Assembly: GCA_965116235.1 (NCBI GenBank) | Contig: OZ220496.1 | Span: 124,001 to 188,000, forward strand | Direction of reading: 5' to 3' | Origin: MPNP01 sp965116235 | GTDB taxonomy: Bacteria; Pseudomonadota; Alphaproteobacteria; Rhodobacterales; Rhodobacteraceae | Length of the DNA stretch: 64,000 nt | Shown: positions 8,654-18,102 of the stretch, piece after piece | Position numbering within the stretch: position 1 is the first letter of the stretch | Layout: every line of letters starts with the position of its first letter | The notes under the pieces: model-generated | What the model was told of the DNA's origin: nothing | Databases searched by the model: none | Seen by the model: only the letters and a program-made list of their open reading frames with translations | Translations under genes and position numbers: made by a program

Positions 8654-9710
8654 ACTGGACGCAAAAATCAAGCGATTGATCGCAATGCATGGACCGATGA
8701 GGATCGACCAGTACATGCAACTGGCCCTGTTGGACCCAGATTTTGGCTACTACAACAAACCCCATCCCATCGGCCAGTGGGGCACATTCACGACGGCCCC
8801 GGAAATGACTCAAATGTTTGGCGAACTCATCGGTTTGGTTTTTGCCCAGTACTGGTCGGATCATCTTGCCAATCAGGAGTTCATTTTGCTTGAGCTTGGC
8901 CCGGGTCGAGGGACCCTGATGTCTGACTTTCTGAGAGCATCAGCAATTGTTCCGGGATTCAATGAGAGCTGCGACCTGTACTTGCTTGAAAAGAGCACAT
9001 CACTCAAGGCCGAGCAGAAGAGTCGACTGGAAAGATACCGGCCAATCTGGATCGATACGCTGGAAGTTCTTCCTCACAAGCCATTTTTTGTGGTTGCAAA
9101 CGAATTTTTCGATGCCCTTCCCGTTCGGCAATTCCGCCGGGGTCCGTCATTCTGGCATGAAAAAGTCGTTGAAATGGCCGATGCATCTCTGCAGTTCGGC
9201 TTCTTGGGGGAAACAGACCTTGACTTCTTAAGTTGCAGATTGAAAGATACTCAAGAGGGCGACATCATAGAATATCAGGAAGACCTGCCTGATCTGATCG
9301 ACACGACGGCACGGCTAATCAAGGACAACGGCGGGCTGGGTCTCATCATAGACTATGGAGAGGAAAAATCGTCAGGAGACACCTTTCAGGCCATTGGCAA
9401 AACCGGATATGCAGACCCATTGAGCAACCCCGGAGAAACGGACCTGACATGCCACGTCGATTTCGGGAGCATGATCCATACTGCCGCCAAGCATGTGAAC
9501 GCCTGTCTTGCGGAACAGGGAAGATTTCTGCTGAATCTGGGCATCCAAGCTCGGGCCCAGCAATTGGCCCAAAATCTTAGCGGACTGGAGTTGGAGTCAC
9601 ATTGGGCTGCTTTCAACCGCTTGATCCACCCGAAGGAGATGGGGCAACTGTTCAAGGTTCTGGCTCTCTATCCAAGGCACATCGCCAGACCTGAAGGGTT
9701 GCAGCCGTGA
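8646..9710 (+). CDS. MidA/NDUFAF7-family SAM-dependent methyltransferase
   Basis: The protein has 354 residues from a GTG start that overlaps the lgt stop by 8 bases; a TTG eight codons earlier is an alternative. The family opening MRIDQYMQLALLDPDFGYY is present, followed by the SAM-binding motif LLELGPGRGTLMSDFLRA and the conserved VVANEFFDALPVRQF. The mitochondrial member NDUFAF7 methylates an arginine of a complex I subunit during assembly; the bacterial role is presumed similar but unproven. The lgt-midA-pgeF order is common in alphaproteobacteria. Confidence 0.88.
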   Translation: MSELDAKIKRLIAMHGPMRIDQYMQLALLDPDFGYYNKPHPIGQWGTFTTAPEMTQMFGELIGLVFAQYWSDHLANQEFILLELGPGRGTLMSDFLRASAIVPGFNESCDLYLLEKSTSLKAEQKSRLERYRPIWIDTLEVLPHKPFFVVANEFFDALPVRQFRRGPSFWHEKVVEMADASLQFGFLGETDLDFLSCRLKDTQEGDIIEYQEDLPDLIDTTARLIKDNGGLGLIIDYGEEKSSGDTFQAIGKTGYADPLSNPGETDLTCHVDFGSMIHTAAKHVNACLAEQGRFLLNLGIQARAQQLAQNLSGLELESHWAAFNRLIHPKEMGQLFKVLALYPRHIARPEGLQP

Positions 9711-10462
9711 CTCCGGAATACTACACATCAACTGGGCTAGAGCCCTATCGACATGGCTTTTTTACCCGCAAGGGCGGTGTTTCGATCGGTACCTTTCACT
9801 CACTGAACTGCGGCGTTTGCGGCGACGACCTGCGGGAGAACGGCTTGCAAAACAGATCCATTATTGCCCAGAAGCTTGGTCATGCAGACAAGAGCATCAT
9901 GTTTTTAAAACAGATCCATTCCAGCAAAGTCCACGTTGTCAGAAAACCACCCCAAAACAGAATAGAAGCTGATGGTGTTGTGACCGACACTGCTGGAATC
10001 GGGATAGGAATTCTCACGGCCGATTGTCAGCCGATTATCCTGTCAGATCCTGAATCCAATGTTGTGGGTGCTGTCCATGCCGGGTGGAGAGGAACGCTGG
10101 ACGGCGTCATTCAAAACGTCATAACTGTCATGTCAAGCCTTGGAGCCAGACGGGAAAACGTGAGGGGAGCCATCGGCCCATCCATCAGCCAAAAAAACTA
10201 CGAATTCGGAGGGGATCTCCGACAAAAGTTTGTGAAACGATACCCTTACTCCGAACCACACTTTCAGCAAACTACCGGCGATAGATACCTGTTCAATCTG
10301 GTCGCATTAACGAAGGACATTTTTGCTGATGAAGGTATTGATCAGGTCGAAGTCATCGGCCTTTGCACCTATGACCATGAAGAGCTGTTCTTCTCCTGCC
10401 GCCGCAGTGCCCATCGAAACGAAAGATCCTTCGGCTTGAATGGCAGCGTCATTTTCACTTGA
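9707..10462 (+). CDS. pgeF: Laccase-domain purine nucleoside phosphorylase / peptidoglycan editing factor (PgeF/YfiH)
   Basis: The 251-residue protein starts with a GTG that overlaps the midA stop (GTGA). Family landmarks are GFFTRKGGVS near the N-terminus, LKQIHSS with a metal-ligand His, TADCQPIIL with a metal-ligand Cys, and VHAGWRGTLDGV with the second ligand His. Members bind zinc and have been shown to have adenosine deaminase and purine phosphorolysis activities; E. coli YfiH also corrects peptidoglycan precursors. It ends the lgt-midA-pgeF operon. Confidence 0.92.
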   Translation: MTPEYYTSTGLEPYRHGFFTRKGGVSIGTFHSLNCGVCGDDLRENGLQNRSIIAQKLGHADKSIMFLKQIHSSKVHVVRKPPQNRIEADGVVTDTAGIGIGILTADCQPIILSDPESNVVGAVHAGWRGTLDGVIQNVITVMSSLGARRENVRGAIGPSISQKNYEFGGDLRQKFVKRYPYSEPHFQQTTGDRYLFNLVALTKDIFADEGIDQVEVIGLCTYDHEELFFSCRRSAHRNERSFGLNGSVIFT

Positions 10463-10649
10463 TGATATCTGAACCAATTTCTGCATCCATACAGAACTGT
10501 TCACACGATTTCCGATCAATGGGGATTGCCAGTCGCCATGAATTGGCACTCGTTTTTAAACCCTTTATTGCGGAACGTTGACGGGTATGGCTGTCATTGT
10601 CATAATCCACAATGGATTCAGGCCATGAGTCTAAGGCATTGACAAGTCG

Positions 10650-10679
10650 TTGACATTGGTTAGGGTGCGGTCCTATTCT
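10650..10679 (+). promoter_or_regulatory. Putative sigma-70-type promoter upstream of a 70-residue ORF
   Basis: TTGACA at 10650-10655 and TATTCT at 10674-10679 are separated by 18 bases. A second TTGACA lies at 10639-10644. A very purine-rich GGAAGGAGG follows at 10687-10695, just before an ATG at 10699. Together they suggest real expression of the reading frames that follow, the toxin-antitoxin remnant. Confidence 0.45.
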
Positions 10680-10698
10680 CTATACAGGAAGGAGGATC

Positions 10699-10911
10699 AT
10701 GTTGCTTTCGGACAATTCGGCAACACGCACTGGAAATACTGTTCTTTATGTTATTACAGTTTCCAAGCGCAGGAATTTTCTGCTTTTCAGGCGGTATTTT
10801 CGTCATCTTGCCCATAAGTTCTATGGCTATGTAGCCAAGCCTTTTCCTGTATCGATACCATTAAGAATTCGGCTTGCCAAAGCCAAAATGACTCCAGATG
10901 TCGCGCCGTGA
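10699..10911 (+). CDS. Small basic ORF leading into the HTH-ImmA gene, unknown function
   Basis: This 70-residue frame begins 3 bases after GGAAGGAGG and its stop overlaps the start of the next gene as GTGA. The protein is rich in Arg, Lys and Phe (for example RRNFLLFRRYFRHL) and has no family I recognise. The strong ribosome site and overlap argue for translation, perhaps as a leader peptide that couples translation to the next gene. It could equally be a chance frame in an integration junction. The Shine-Dalgarno spacing is shorter than ideal. Confidence 0.35.
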   Translation: MLLSDNSATRTGNTVLYVITVSKRRNFLLFRRYFRHLAHKFYGYVAKPFPVSIPLRIRLAKAKMTPDVAP

Positions 10912-12061
10912 CCCGCGTCCCTGTCAATCCTGACCTTCTTCTCTGGGCTCGCGAGCGGGCGGGAGTCACGCAGGAAAATTTGGCTGGAAAATTCAAGAAA
11001 CTCCCTCTGTGGGAAGCCGGTATAGAACAGCCAACACTAAGGCAGTTGGAGGCGTTTGCAAATGTCGTCCATGCTCCAGTCGGCTGTCTATTCCTCTCAG
11101 AACCGCCGAAGGAAGACATGCCCATTCCGGATTTTCGCACTTTCGCCAACCATGTGATTGCTCGGCCGAGCCCAAACCTATTGGACACAATCTATGCTTG
11201 CCAGGAGCGTCAGAACTGGTATCGTGATCATGTGCGTATCGATGGGTCATCCGATCTTGATTTCGTCGGCAGCGCCTCGGTTGAATTGCCCCCTGAAACC
11301 GTGGCTTTCCAAATTCGGAGAACCTTGAATTTCGAATTGGTCACACGTCGGGAATGTTCTACCTGGATCAGGCCTTGCAGCTTTTTATCAACCAAGCCGA
11401 GGAAGCAGGCATCCTCGTCATGGTCGGCGACATCGTGCAGAGCAATACCCACCGCATCTTGGATCCCGCAGAGTTTCTTGGCTTCACGCTGTGCGACCCA
11501 GTCGCACCACTCATCTTCGTTAATGGCCGAGACTCGAAGGCCGCACAAATGTTTACACTTGCCCACGAACTCGCTCATGTCTGGCTCGGAGCTTCAGCCT
11601 TGTCGAACCTTAGCGTAGCACCGAAGTCGGGTTTCCGTCGGGAAGAGGTATGGTGCAACGCGGTAGCCGCTGAACTTCTGGTACCCCTAGAAGCTCTTCG
11701 GTCCGATCTTCGCCGAAACGAACCTCTCCAAGACACACTATCTCGGCTAGCTCATATCTTCAAGGTGAGCCGATTGGTTATCTTGCGACGAATGCTTGAT
11801 GCCAACTGGTTGAAGCGCGAGGATTTTGATGTGGCTTGGGGCGAAGAGAACGACCATCTGAAGACGGCTACTCAAGGCATTGGCACGGGAGGTGATTTCT
11901 ATCGATCGACGGTCGTACGGGTCGGAAGACGATTCGCCCGTGCACTTGTCGTGAGCACCCTCGAGGGACAGACGCTCTATCGTGATGCATTTCAGATGCT
12001 AGGCATAAAGAAGATCGAAACCCTTAACAGACTCGGACGCGAAGCTGGTATTATGGAATGA
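10908..12061 (+). pseudogene. XRE-HTH/ImmA-IrrE antitoxin (DUF4411 partner), frameshifted
   Basis: The N-terminal part (from GTG at 10908) carries an XRE helix-turn-helix (LLWARERAGVTQENLAGKF) and the linker MPIPDFRTF typical of antitoxins paired with DUF4411 toxins. It runs to about 11369 in one frame. The rest (ALQLFINQAEEAG, then the zinc-peptidase motif HELAHVW about 70 residues later, to 12061) continues in another frame. At the junction, STW should run directly into DQALQ; one missing base near 11369 explains the shift. Joined, the two parts make a protein of about 384 residues, normal for the family. The gene is therefore probably inactive unless this is an assembly error. Its stop overlaps the toxin gene start as ATGA. 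Confidence 0.75.
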
Positions 12062-12306
12062 CAGTCTATCTTCTTGATGCCAATGTTTTCATCCAGTCCA
12101 AGAACTGTCACTGTGGCTTCGATTTCTGCTCGGCTTTCTGGGACTGGCTGGTTGAACAAGACAACGCTGGCACTGTGGCAAGCATCAAGAAGATTGAGAT
12201 TCCGGACACTTGTAGAGGCTTGAGCTTACACTGCGTGAACTCGCACGAGATGCTCCGCCGCGAGCGTGCAAGATTCGTCTTGGAAACTAACCGGAGCACA
12301 GTCTGA
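12058..12306 (+). pseudogene. DUF4411 PIN-like toxin, truncated
   Basis: The frame begins with YLLDANVFIQSKN, containing the first PIN-type acidic residue, and continues with GFDFCSAFWDWL, both hallmarks of DUF4411 toxins. Homology-like sequence stops after VASIKKI, about residue 48; the remaining ~35 residues do not look like the family. Complete DUF4411 proteins are roughly twice as long and carry further acidic catalytic residues, which are missing here. The toxin is thus probably dead, matching the frameshift in the partner gene. Confidence 0.6.
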
Positions 12307-12970
12307 TAAAAAGCGACGATCATTGATCCGCTGGCATCACCCATTGACTTGAGACTTGGCTGAGGGTTTCTTTCCAACCCTTATATTCAGGCCTGCGAAG
12401 CTTACCGAAGAAGTGCTGTAACGCAAGGGGATCAAGAGACCGATTGTGACAGGATTGATCATCACTTTCAGTCATGTTAACTGATCGCAGTTCAACACCT
12501 ACATGGTTCTCGACTGATTGTCTCCACTGCAGGACGCCCCGGCTTTTCTTGGCCCCACCGAAGGGTCACATCGTTTTTCTCCCGGGCTGTCGCAGCCCAT
12601 ATTCCAGCACAACCGGATAGCAGTCCAAAATTAAATGAGAAAAAAGGCCCACGAGTTTGATATTATGACGATAGTCGTACGGTCACTAACAGAAAAGCCG
12701 GGGTGATTCCTCAGTCTGGATAACTCCGTCATCTATCGATGCTTGATCAGAAGCCCACCGCACAAGGTTCATGGCGGGTTGGTGATCGGGTTCAACCTTT
12801 AGCGTGTCGGCTTTGCTAACTTTCTAATGTCGAAAGTCGCCGTCTTTGTCCTGAGATATCCTTTCGTGGTGGCCCTTGACTATAAAACTGTCAACAAACG
12901 GAACTGGGGAATTGTATCTTGACTTTTTGGATGCTTGCAATCATGTTCGAACAGGTACAAGAATGACATC
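12307..12970. other. Non-coding stretch between toxin remnant and AAA ATPase gene
   Basis: About 660 bases without a convincing gene on either strand. It probably contains decayed sequence downstream of the truncated toxin and the promoter of the ATPase gene. No clear repeat or hairpin stood out. Confidence 0.45.
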
Positions 12971-14149
12971 ATGACAAAAAAAGTGGGCATGGACAATCCC
13001 TTTACTCCCGGCATTGGCAAGATGCCACCGGAAATCGGCCGGCGAAAGGAGATTGACCGCGTCTTGGATGACGTTGTTCAGAATCTGGCTAAGAAGACCA
13101 TAAACCCGGAGTTTGTCTTTCTCTACGGCCCACGTGGGAACGGCAAGACGGTGTTGATGAACTGGTTGGGCAGACAGGCTCGCGAATGTGGCATTCTAAC
13201 CCTGACGTTGGCACCTCTGAACTTGCGTTCGGATGAGGCACTGCTCAATGGCATTCTGAATCGCCTGCGCGAAAACGAAACAACAGCACAGCGAATCTGG
13301 AAAACAGGGATGCCAAGCGTACGCGGCGAATTCAAGGCCGGTGAATTCGGAATCGGCGGCGCAGTCGAACCTCCAACTCGCCTCCAGCCGAAGGAGGATC
13401 CGGTTGGGTTGCTCAGGACCCTTAAGCAACCGCTCCTTATCAAGCTGGATGAAGCGCACAAGGAGGTGGTGGATCCAATTGTTTTGGGCACGTTAATGGA
13501 TGCTGTACAGATTCTTGGTGAAGATATGCCAGTGGCACTGGCGCTAGCGGGTACGCCTGGTTTGGAAGATCAACTGCGAGCAACGGGATCCAGCTATTGG
13601 AGCCGGGGCCACAAGCTTCCCGTAGGAAGACTGGAGCCGGACGCTGCCACCCAAGCATTGACCCTGCCTTTGCAAAAGAAACCTAAACCGAATTTCGTGA
13701 CCGACAGTAAAGCGATTGCGCGGCTGATTGAGGAAGCAAATCGCTATCCCTACTTTCTGCAGCTATATGGGCGGGCCGCGTTTGATGCAATCCAGACAAG
13801 TGGAACCATGAGGTTTGGCCAGGCGGAATGTGATGCGGCCGTTAATGCCGCCGAGGTCGGTCGTACCGACTACTATAGAGACCGGTATCAGGAATTCCGG
13901 AAGGCGGGTGAACTGAAGCTGGCTCGGACTGTCGCTCAGGCTTTCCGTGTCAACGACAATCGCCTGACATCTGTGCAACTGAACTGGGTACTGGATACAA
14001 TGGATCCAGAACGGTCCGTAGAGCGTGAAATTTTTTTGCGCCATGGGGGTTACATCTGGCAGCAGCCGAATGCAGTCGTCTGGGAACCCGGGATCCCCTC
14101 GCTCATGGACTTCATGGTCAAGCAGACAGAACCTGAGCCTCCCGCATAG
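12971..14149 (+). CDS. AAA/Cdc6-ORC-like P-loop ATPase, orphan
   Basis: The 392-residue protein starts at MTKKVGMDNPF. Its Walker A is LYGPRGNGKTVLMNW (about residue 50), preceded by a typical IGRRKEIDRVLDD box. The Walker B-like segment is LLIKLDEAHK (about residue 160), and LALAGTPGLEDQL resembles a sensor-1 region. After the ATPase domain comes a helical lid and a C-terminal alpha-beta segment that may be a winged helix (YIWQQPNAVVWEPGIPSLMDF). This is the general plan of bacterial Cdc6/ORC or STAND-like ATPases, often found alone near mobile or defence genes. No partner gene is seen; it is flanked by long non-coding DNA. Biological role unknown. Confidence 0.7.
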   Translation: MTKKVGMDNPFTPGIGKMPPEIGRRKEIDRVLDDVVQNLAKKTINPEFVFLYGPRGNGKTVLMNWLGRQARECGILTLTLAPLNLRSDEALLNGILNRLRENETTAQRIWKTGMPSVRGEFKAGEFGIGGAVEPPTRLQPKEDPVGLLRTLKQPLLIKLDEAHKEVVDPIVLGTLMDAVQILGEDMPVALALAGTPGLEDQLRATGSSYWSRGHKLPVGRLEPDAATQALTLPLQKKPKPNFVTDSKAIARLIEEANRYPYFLQLYGRAAFDAIQTSGTMRFGQAECDAAVNAAEVGRTDYYRDRYQEFRKAGELKLARTVAQAFRVNDNRLTSVQLNWVLDTMDPERSVEREIFLRHGGYIWQQPNAVVWEPGIPSLMDFMVKQTEPEPPA

Positions 14150-14374
14150 CGGCAGACTGATCAATCCACGGCCCAGTGATCCTCTGGATTCTGTGGGTCA
14201 AGGTACCGTAGGCAGCGTGTACGTGCCTTATGGACCGCTGGCATCATGGCCGCAACAGGTGCGAGACATATCGAAAAGGCGACGTGAAAATATCCCCGGC
14301 AGGACCCCCAAGTCTCTGTAATACAAATGATCTGAAAACTGGCGTGAATTGGCAATAAATCATGGATTTGAAGA

Positions 14375-15316
14375 ATGTCTCAAAATCATCACTCGCCCGT
14401 GCTGATAATTGGTTCCGGTCCGGCAGGCTATACGGCCTCAATCTACGCGGCCCGAGCCATGCTGAAACCCGTTCTTGTGCAAGGGCTTCAGCCCGGCGGT
14501 CAACTGACCATAACCACCGACGTGGAGAACTGGCCTGGAGATGTGGCCGTTCAAGGTCCGGACCTGATGGTCAGAATGGAGAATCACGCCCGATCTACGG
14601 GAGTTCAGATCATTCAGGATATTGTTGTCAGTCTGGATTTGCGGCAACGACCCTTCACGGCAACTGACGATAGCGGTTCCACCTACACTGCAGACGCTCT
14701 CATTCTAGCGACGGGCGCACAGGCGAAATGGCTTGGGCTTCCGTCGGAAGACTTTTTCAAGGGGTTTGGGGTGTCCGCTTGTGCCACGTGCGACGGGTTT
14801 TTCTTCCGTGGGCGCGATGTTGTCGTCGTTGGAGGCGGGAACACGGCCGTTGAGGAAGCCCTGTTTCTGACCAACTTTGCCAGCAAGGTCACTTTGATTC
14901 ATCGCCGGGATAAGCTTCGAGCCGAAAAAATCCTCCAGGACAGGCTCTTCAAAAACAAAAAAATTGAACCCTTGTGGAATCACGTTGTCGAGGAGATTCA
15001 CGGACAGGACAATCCTCGCGCTGTCAGCGGCGTTGGATTGCGCAATGCTCTGACCAATGAGCCTATGGACCTGGATTGCAGTGGTGTCTTCATGGCTATC
15101 GGGCATACCCCGGCTTCAGAACTCGTTGCGGGGCAACTTGAAATGAAAGACGGCGGTTACATCCAGACCCAGCCAGGGTCCACCAAGACTTCTGTCCCAG
15201 GAGTTTTCGCCGCCGGGGATCTTGTCGATAGTGTCTACAGACAAGCGGTTACCTCGGCCGGTTTAGGTTGCATGGCGGCCTTGGATGCCGAAAAGTTTCT
15301 TTCTGAGCAGAATTGA
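14375..15316 (+). CDS. trxB: Thioredoxin reductase
   Basis: The 313-residue flavoenzyme has the usual TrxB length. It shows the FAD-binding IIGSGPAGYTASIYAARA at the N-terminus, the redox-active CATC in SACATCDGFFF (about residue 135), the NADPH-binding VVVGGGNTAVEEA, HRRDKLRAEKI, and the C-terminal FAD motif GVFAAGDLVD. It transfers electrons from NADPH to thioredoxin in the cytosol. It converges on groL, with a hairpin between. Confidence 0.96.
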   Translation: MSQNHHSPVLIIGSGPAGYTASIYAARAMLKPVLVQGLQPGGQLTITTDVENWPGDVAVQGPDLMVRMENHARSTGVQIIQDIVVSLDLRQRPFTATDDSGSTYTADALILATGAQAKWLGLPSEDFFKGFGVSACATCDGFFFRGRDVVVVGGGNTAVEEALFLTNFASKVTLIHRRDKLRAEKILQDRLFKNKKIEPLWNHVVEEIHGQDNPRAVSGVGLRNALTNEPMDLDCSGVFMAIGHTPASELVAGQLEMKDGGYIQTQPGSTKTSVPGVFAAGDLVDSVYRQAVTSAGLGCMAALDAEKFLSEQN

Positions 15317-15347
15317 ATTGACCGCGTCCATCTTGACTCCAAAGCAA

Positions 15348-15367
15348 AGGGGACCAAAAGGCCCCCT
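15348..15367 (-). terminator. Hairpin between convergent trxB and groL
   Basis: AGGGGACC pairs with GGCCCCCT around AAAA, with one mismatch. On the minus strand the hairpin is followed by TTTGCTTT, so it fits a terminator for groESL; it may also serve trxB from the other side. Confidence 0.55.
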
Positions 15368-15394
15368 CGCTCGCGTTTGACTGACTGATGTCAA

Positions 15395-17038
15395 TTACAT
15401 CATGCCGCCCATTCCACCCATGTCTGGAGGCATGGCCGGGCCACCGGCATTCTTGGGTTCCGGCTTGTCGGCAATCATGGCTTCAGTCGTGATCAGCAAT
15501 CCGGCAATCGAAGCGGCGTCTTCCAGAGCGGTTCGCACAACCTTGGCTGGATCAAGAATGCCGGCCTGATACATGTCGCCATATTCTTCAGTCTGGGCAT
15601 TGAAACCAAAGTTGGCATCATCTGATTCCCTGATTTTCCCAGCAACGATGGCGGCGTCAACACCGGCATTCTCAGCGATCTGTCGAAGCGGTGCTTCCAA
15701 AGCCCGACTGACGATCTTGATGCCCGCACCTTGATCGGCGTTATCGCCTTCAAGATCCTTGAGAACCCCGATCGCATTGATCAATGCAACGCCACCACCA
15801 GGGACCACACCTTCCTGAACGGCCGCACGGGTTGAGTTCAGAGCATCTTCGACCCGATCCTTGCGTTCCTTGACCTCAACTTCGGTCGAACCGCCCACTC
15901 GAATCACGGCAACGCCTCCAGCTAGCTTGGCCAGACGCTCCTGAAGCTTCTCACGGTCGTAGTCAGACGTCGTCTCTTCAATCTGCTGCCGAATCTGGTT
16001 GACTCGAGCCACGATTTCGCTTTTCTCGCCCGCACCATCGACGACCGTCGTTTCATCCTTGGTGATGGAAATCTTCTTGGCCGTTCCAAGCATCTGCAGA
16101 TCGACATTCTCAAGCTTCATGCCAAGATCTTCAGAAATCACCTGACCACCGGTCAAGATGGCAATATCCTGAAGCATGGCCTTACGTCGATCACCAAACC
16201 CGGGAGCCTTGACCGCAGCAACCTTCAGGCCACCGCGAAGCTTGTTGACGACCAGTGTTGCCAGGGCCTCGCCTTCGACATCCTCGGCAATGATAAGGAG
16301 CGGCTTGGTGGTCTGGATCACGGATTCCAAAAGCGGTACCATGGGTTGCAGGGATGAAAGCTTTTTCTCGTGGAGCAGAATGTAGGCATCTTCCAGCTCG
16401 GTGGTCATCTTGTCGCTGTTGGTAACAAAGTACGGCGAGAGATATCCCCGGTCGAACTGCATACCTTCAACGACATCGGTTTCCGTTTCCAATCCCTTGT
16501 TCTCTTCAACCGTGATGACGCCCTCGTTGCCGACCTTCTGCATGGCATCGGCAATCTGGTTGCCAATTTCAGCTTCGCCATTGGCAGAAATCGTGCCGAC
16601 CTGAGCCACTTCCGAGGAATCCACAACGGGTCGTGAGGTCGACTTGATTGCATCAATGGCAGCCGTCACGGCGAGATCAACACCTCTTTTGAGGTCCATT
16701 GGATTCATGCCGGCAGCAACGAACTTCAGACCTTCTCGAACAATGGCTTGGGCCAAGACCGTTGCTGTCGTCGTTCCATCTCCAGCCTCATCGTTGGTGC
16801 GGGAAGCAACTTCCTTGACCATTTGGGCGCCCATGTTTTCGAACTTGTCCTCAAGTTCCACTTCCTTGGCGACGGTAACGCCATCCTTGGTGATTCGTGG
16901 AGCACCAAAGGACTTGTCAATCACGACATTGCGGCCTTTCGGGCCCAAAGTAATGCGTACGGAATCAGCAAGTGTGTTGATACCCTTCAGCATCCGGTTA
17001 CGGGCATCGGTATCGAACTTTACATCTTTTGCAGCCAT
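15395..17038 (-). CDS. groL: Chaperonin GroEL (60 kDa)
   Basis: The 547-residue protein forms the double-ring chaperonin with GroES and refolds cytosolic proteins using ATP. Conserved blocks are RNVVIDKSFGAPRITKDGV, AGDGTTTATVLAQ (ATP-binding), IAEDVEGEALATLVVNKLRG and VQEGVVPGGGVAL. It ends in the methionine-glycine tail MGGMGGMM. Length is normal. It follows groS with about 40 bases between and shares its CIRCE-controlled promoter. Confidence 0.98.
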   Translation of the reverse strand: MAAKDVKFDTDARNRMLKGINTLADSVRITLGPKGRNVVIDKSFGAPRITKDGVTVAKEVELEDKFENMGAQMVKEVASRTNDEAGDGTTTATVLAQAIVREGLKFVAAGMNPMDLKRGVDLAVTAAIDAIKSTSRPVVDSSEVAQVGTISANGEAEIGNQIADAMQKVGNEGVITVEENKGLETETDVVEGMQFDRGYLSPYFVTNSDKMTTELEDAYILLHEKKLSSLQPMVPLLESVIQTTKPLLIIAEDVEGEALATLVVNKLRGGLKVAAVKAPGFGDRRKAMLQDIAILTGGQVISEDLGMKLENVDLQMLGTAKKISITKDETTVVDGAGEKSEIVARVNQIRQQIEETTSDYDREKLQERLAKLAGGVAVIRVGGSTEVEVKERKDRVEDALNSTRAAVQEGVVPGGGVALINAIGVLKDLEGDNADQGAGIKIVSRALEAPLRQIAENAGVDAAIVAGKIRESDDANFGFNAQTEEYGDMYQAGILDPAKVVRTALEDAASIAGLLITTEAMIADKPEPKNAGGPAMPPDMGGMGGMM

Positions 17039-17079
17039 AACTAATTTCTCCTTAGTTGAGTTTTGTTAAACAGCCGATC

Positions 17080-17367
17080 TCAGGAAATGATCCCGAGAAC
17101 ATCGCTTTCCTTCATGATCAACAGCTCTTCACCGTCAATGGTGACTTCTGTGCCGGACCATTTGCCAAACAGGATGCGGTCGCCGACATTCACACCCATC
17201 GGGATCAGTTCACCAGAGTCTTTTCTAGCCCCTTCCCCACAAGCAATGACTTCGCCTTCAGCCGGCTTTTCCTTGGCCGAATCCGGAATGATCAGCCCGC
17301 CTTTGGTCTTTTCATCACCTTCAATTCTGCGAACCAGAACACGGTCATGTAGTGGTCGAAAATTCAT
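17080..17367 (-). CDS. groS: Co-chaperonin GroES (10 kDa)
   Basis: The 95-residue protein is the lid of the GroEL chamber. It shows the standard start FRPLHDRVLVRR, the mobile loop EKTKGGLIIPDSAKEKPAEG, and GDRILFGKWSGTEV. It is first in the groESL operon, about 40 bases from the CIRCE operator. Confidence 0.97.
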   Translation of the reverse strand: MNFRPLHDRVLVRRIEGDEKTKGGLIIPDSAKEKPAEGEVIACGEGARKDSGELIPMGVNVGDRILFGKWSGTEVTIDGEELLIMKESDVLGIIS

Positions 17368-17406
17368 TAGATGTCCTCCAACATAAAATTTACGATGTTT
17401 CGATTG

Positions 17407-17433
17407 TTAGCACTCTCCTCTGTCGAGTGCTAA
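17407..17433 (-). promoter_or_regulatory. CIRCE operator of groESL
   Basis: TTAGCACTC, nine bases, then GAGTGCTAA: a perfect match to the CIRCE inverted repeat bound by the HrcA repressor. It lies 40 bases upstream of the groS start codon. This implies that groESL is heat-induced through HrcA, whose gene is not in this window. Confidence 0.95.
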
Positions 17434-17552
17434 CAGGAGCAGAGATAAAATCCGGCCATCGGCATTTCAACACCTGCATGTAATTTTTCTTTGAATTTCT
17501 GTATCGTGTGGTGTGACGTTTGAACTCAACAGCATTTAGGGGAGCATGACAA

Positions 17553-18086
17553 TTGGACAGACGGCTCAATGGCATGAAGCAGATCGGACCTCACCGGTTT
17601 CAGGAGGATCCCGGCCTCAGCTTTGAGGATTTCGAGCCTGGTGATGTCTTTGAACACTGGCCGGGACGAACAGTCACTGAAGCAGACAACATCTGGTTCA
17701 CCAACCTGACGATGAACACTCACCCGTTGCATTTTGACAGAAATTACGGCTCCAAGACCGAGTTTGGTGAGTGCTTGATCAATTCAACCTTGACCGTTTC
17801 GATCGTTGTTGGAATGTGCGTGTCGACAACAAGCCAGAAAGCAATTGCCAATCTGGGCTGGGAACGCATCAATCTGCCCGCTCCCGTTTTTGCCGGTGAT
17901 ACAATTTATGGCGAGACTGAAATCCTGGACAAAAGAGAATCGAAATCCCGGACCGACTGCGGAATAGTTCGGGTCAAGCATATTGGGAGAAACCAGCACG
18001 GCACCGTCATTTGCGATATGATACGGTCGTTTATGGCCCCAAAGAAAGGTCATTCGCTGGCTGAAAAAATGCAAGGTCGAGACTGA
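17553..18086 (+). CDS. MaoC-family hot-dog dehydratase
   Basis: The 177-residue protein has one MaoC-like hot-dog domain. The hydratase-2-type active-site region is TVTEADNIWFTNLTMN followed by HPLHFDRNYG, with the catalytic-type Asp and His. The C-terminal strand pair includes FAGDTIYGETEILDKRESKS. Members hydrate enoyl-CoA or mesaconyl-CoA-type substrates; which one here is unknown. I favour the TTG at 17553 because AGGGGAG lies 8 bases upstream; ATG at 17574 is the alternative. It is followed by a small ORF and the pyrophosphatase gene on the same strand. Confidence 0.82.
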   Translation: MDRRLNGMKQIGPHRFQEDPGLSFEDFEPGDVFEHWPGRTVTEADNIWFTNLTMNTHPLHFDRNYGSKTEFGECLINSTLTVSIVVGMCVSTTSQKAIANLGWERINLPAPVFAGDTIYGETEILDKRESKSRTDCGIVRVKHIGRNQHGTVICDMIRSFMAPKKGHSLAEKMQGRD

Positions 18087-18102
18087 AACCGGGAGGATTG
18101 GC

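Noticed and set aside
16644..17069. 141-codon frame antisense to groL
   Set aside because: GroEL is certain on the other strand; the antisense frame has no start signal or family.
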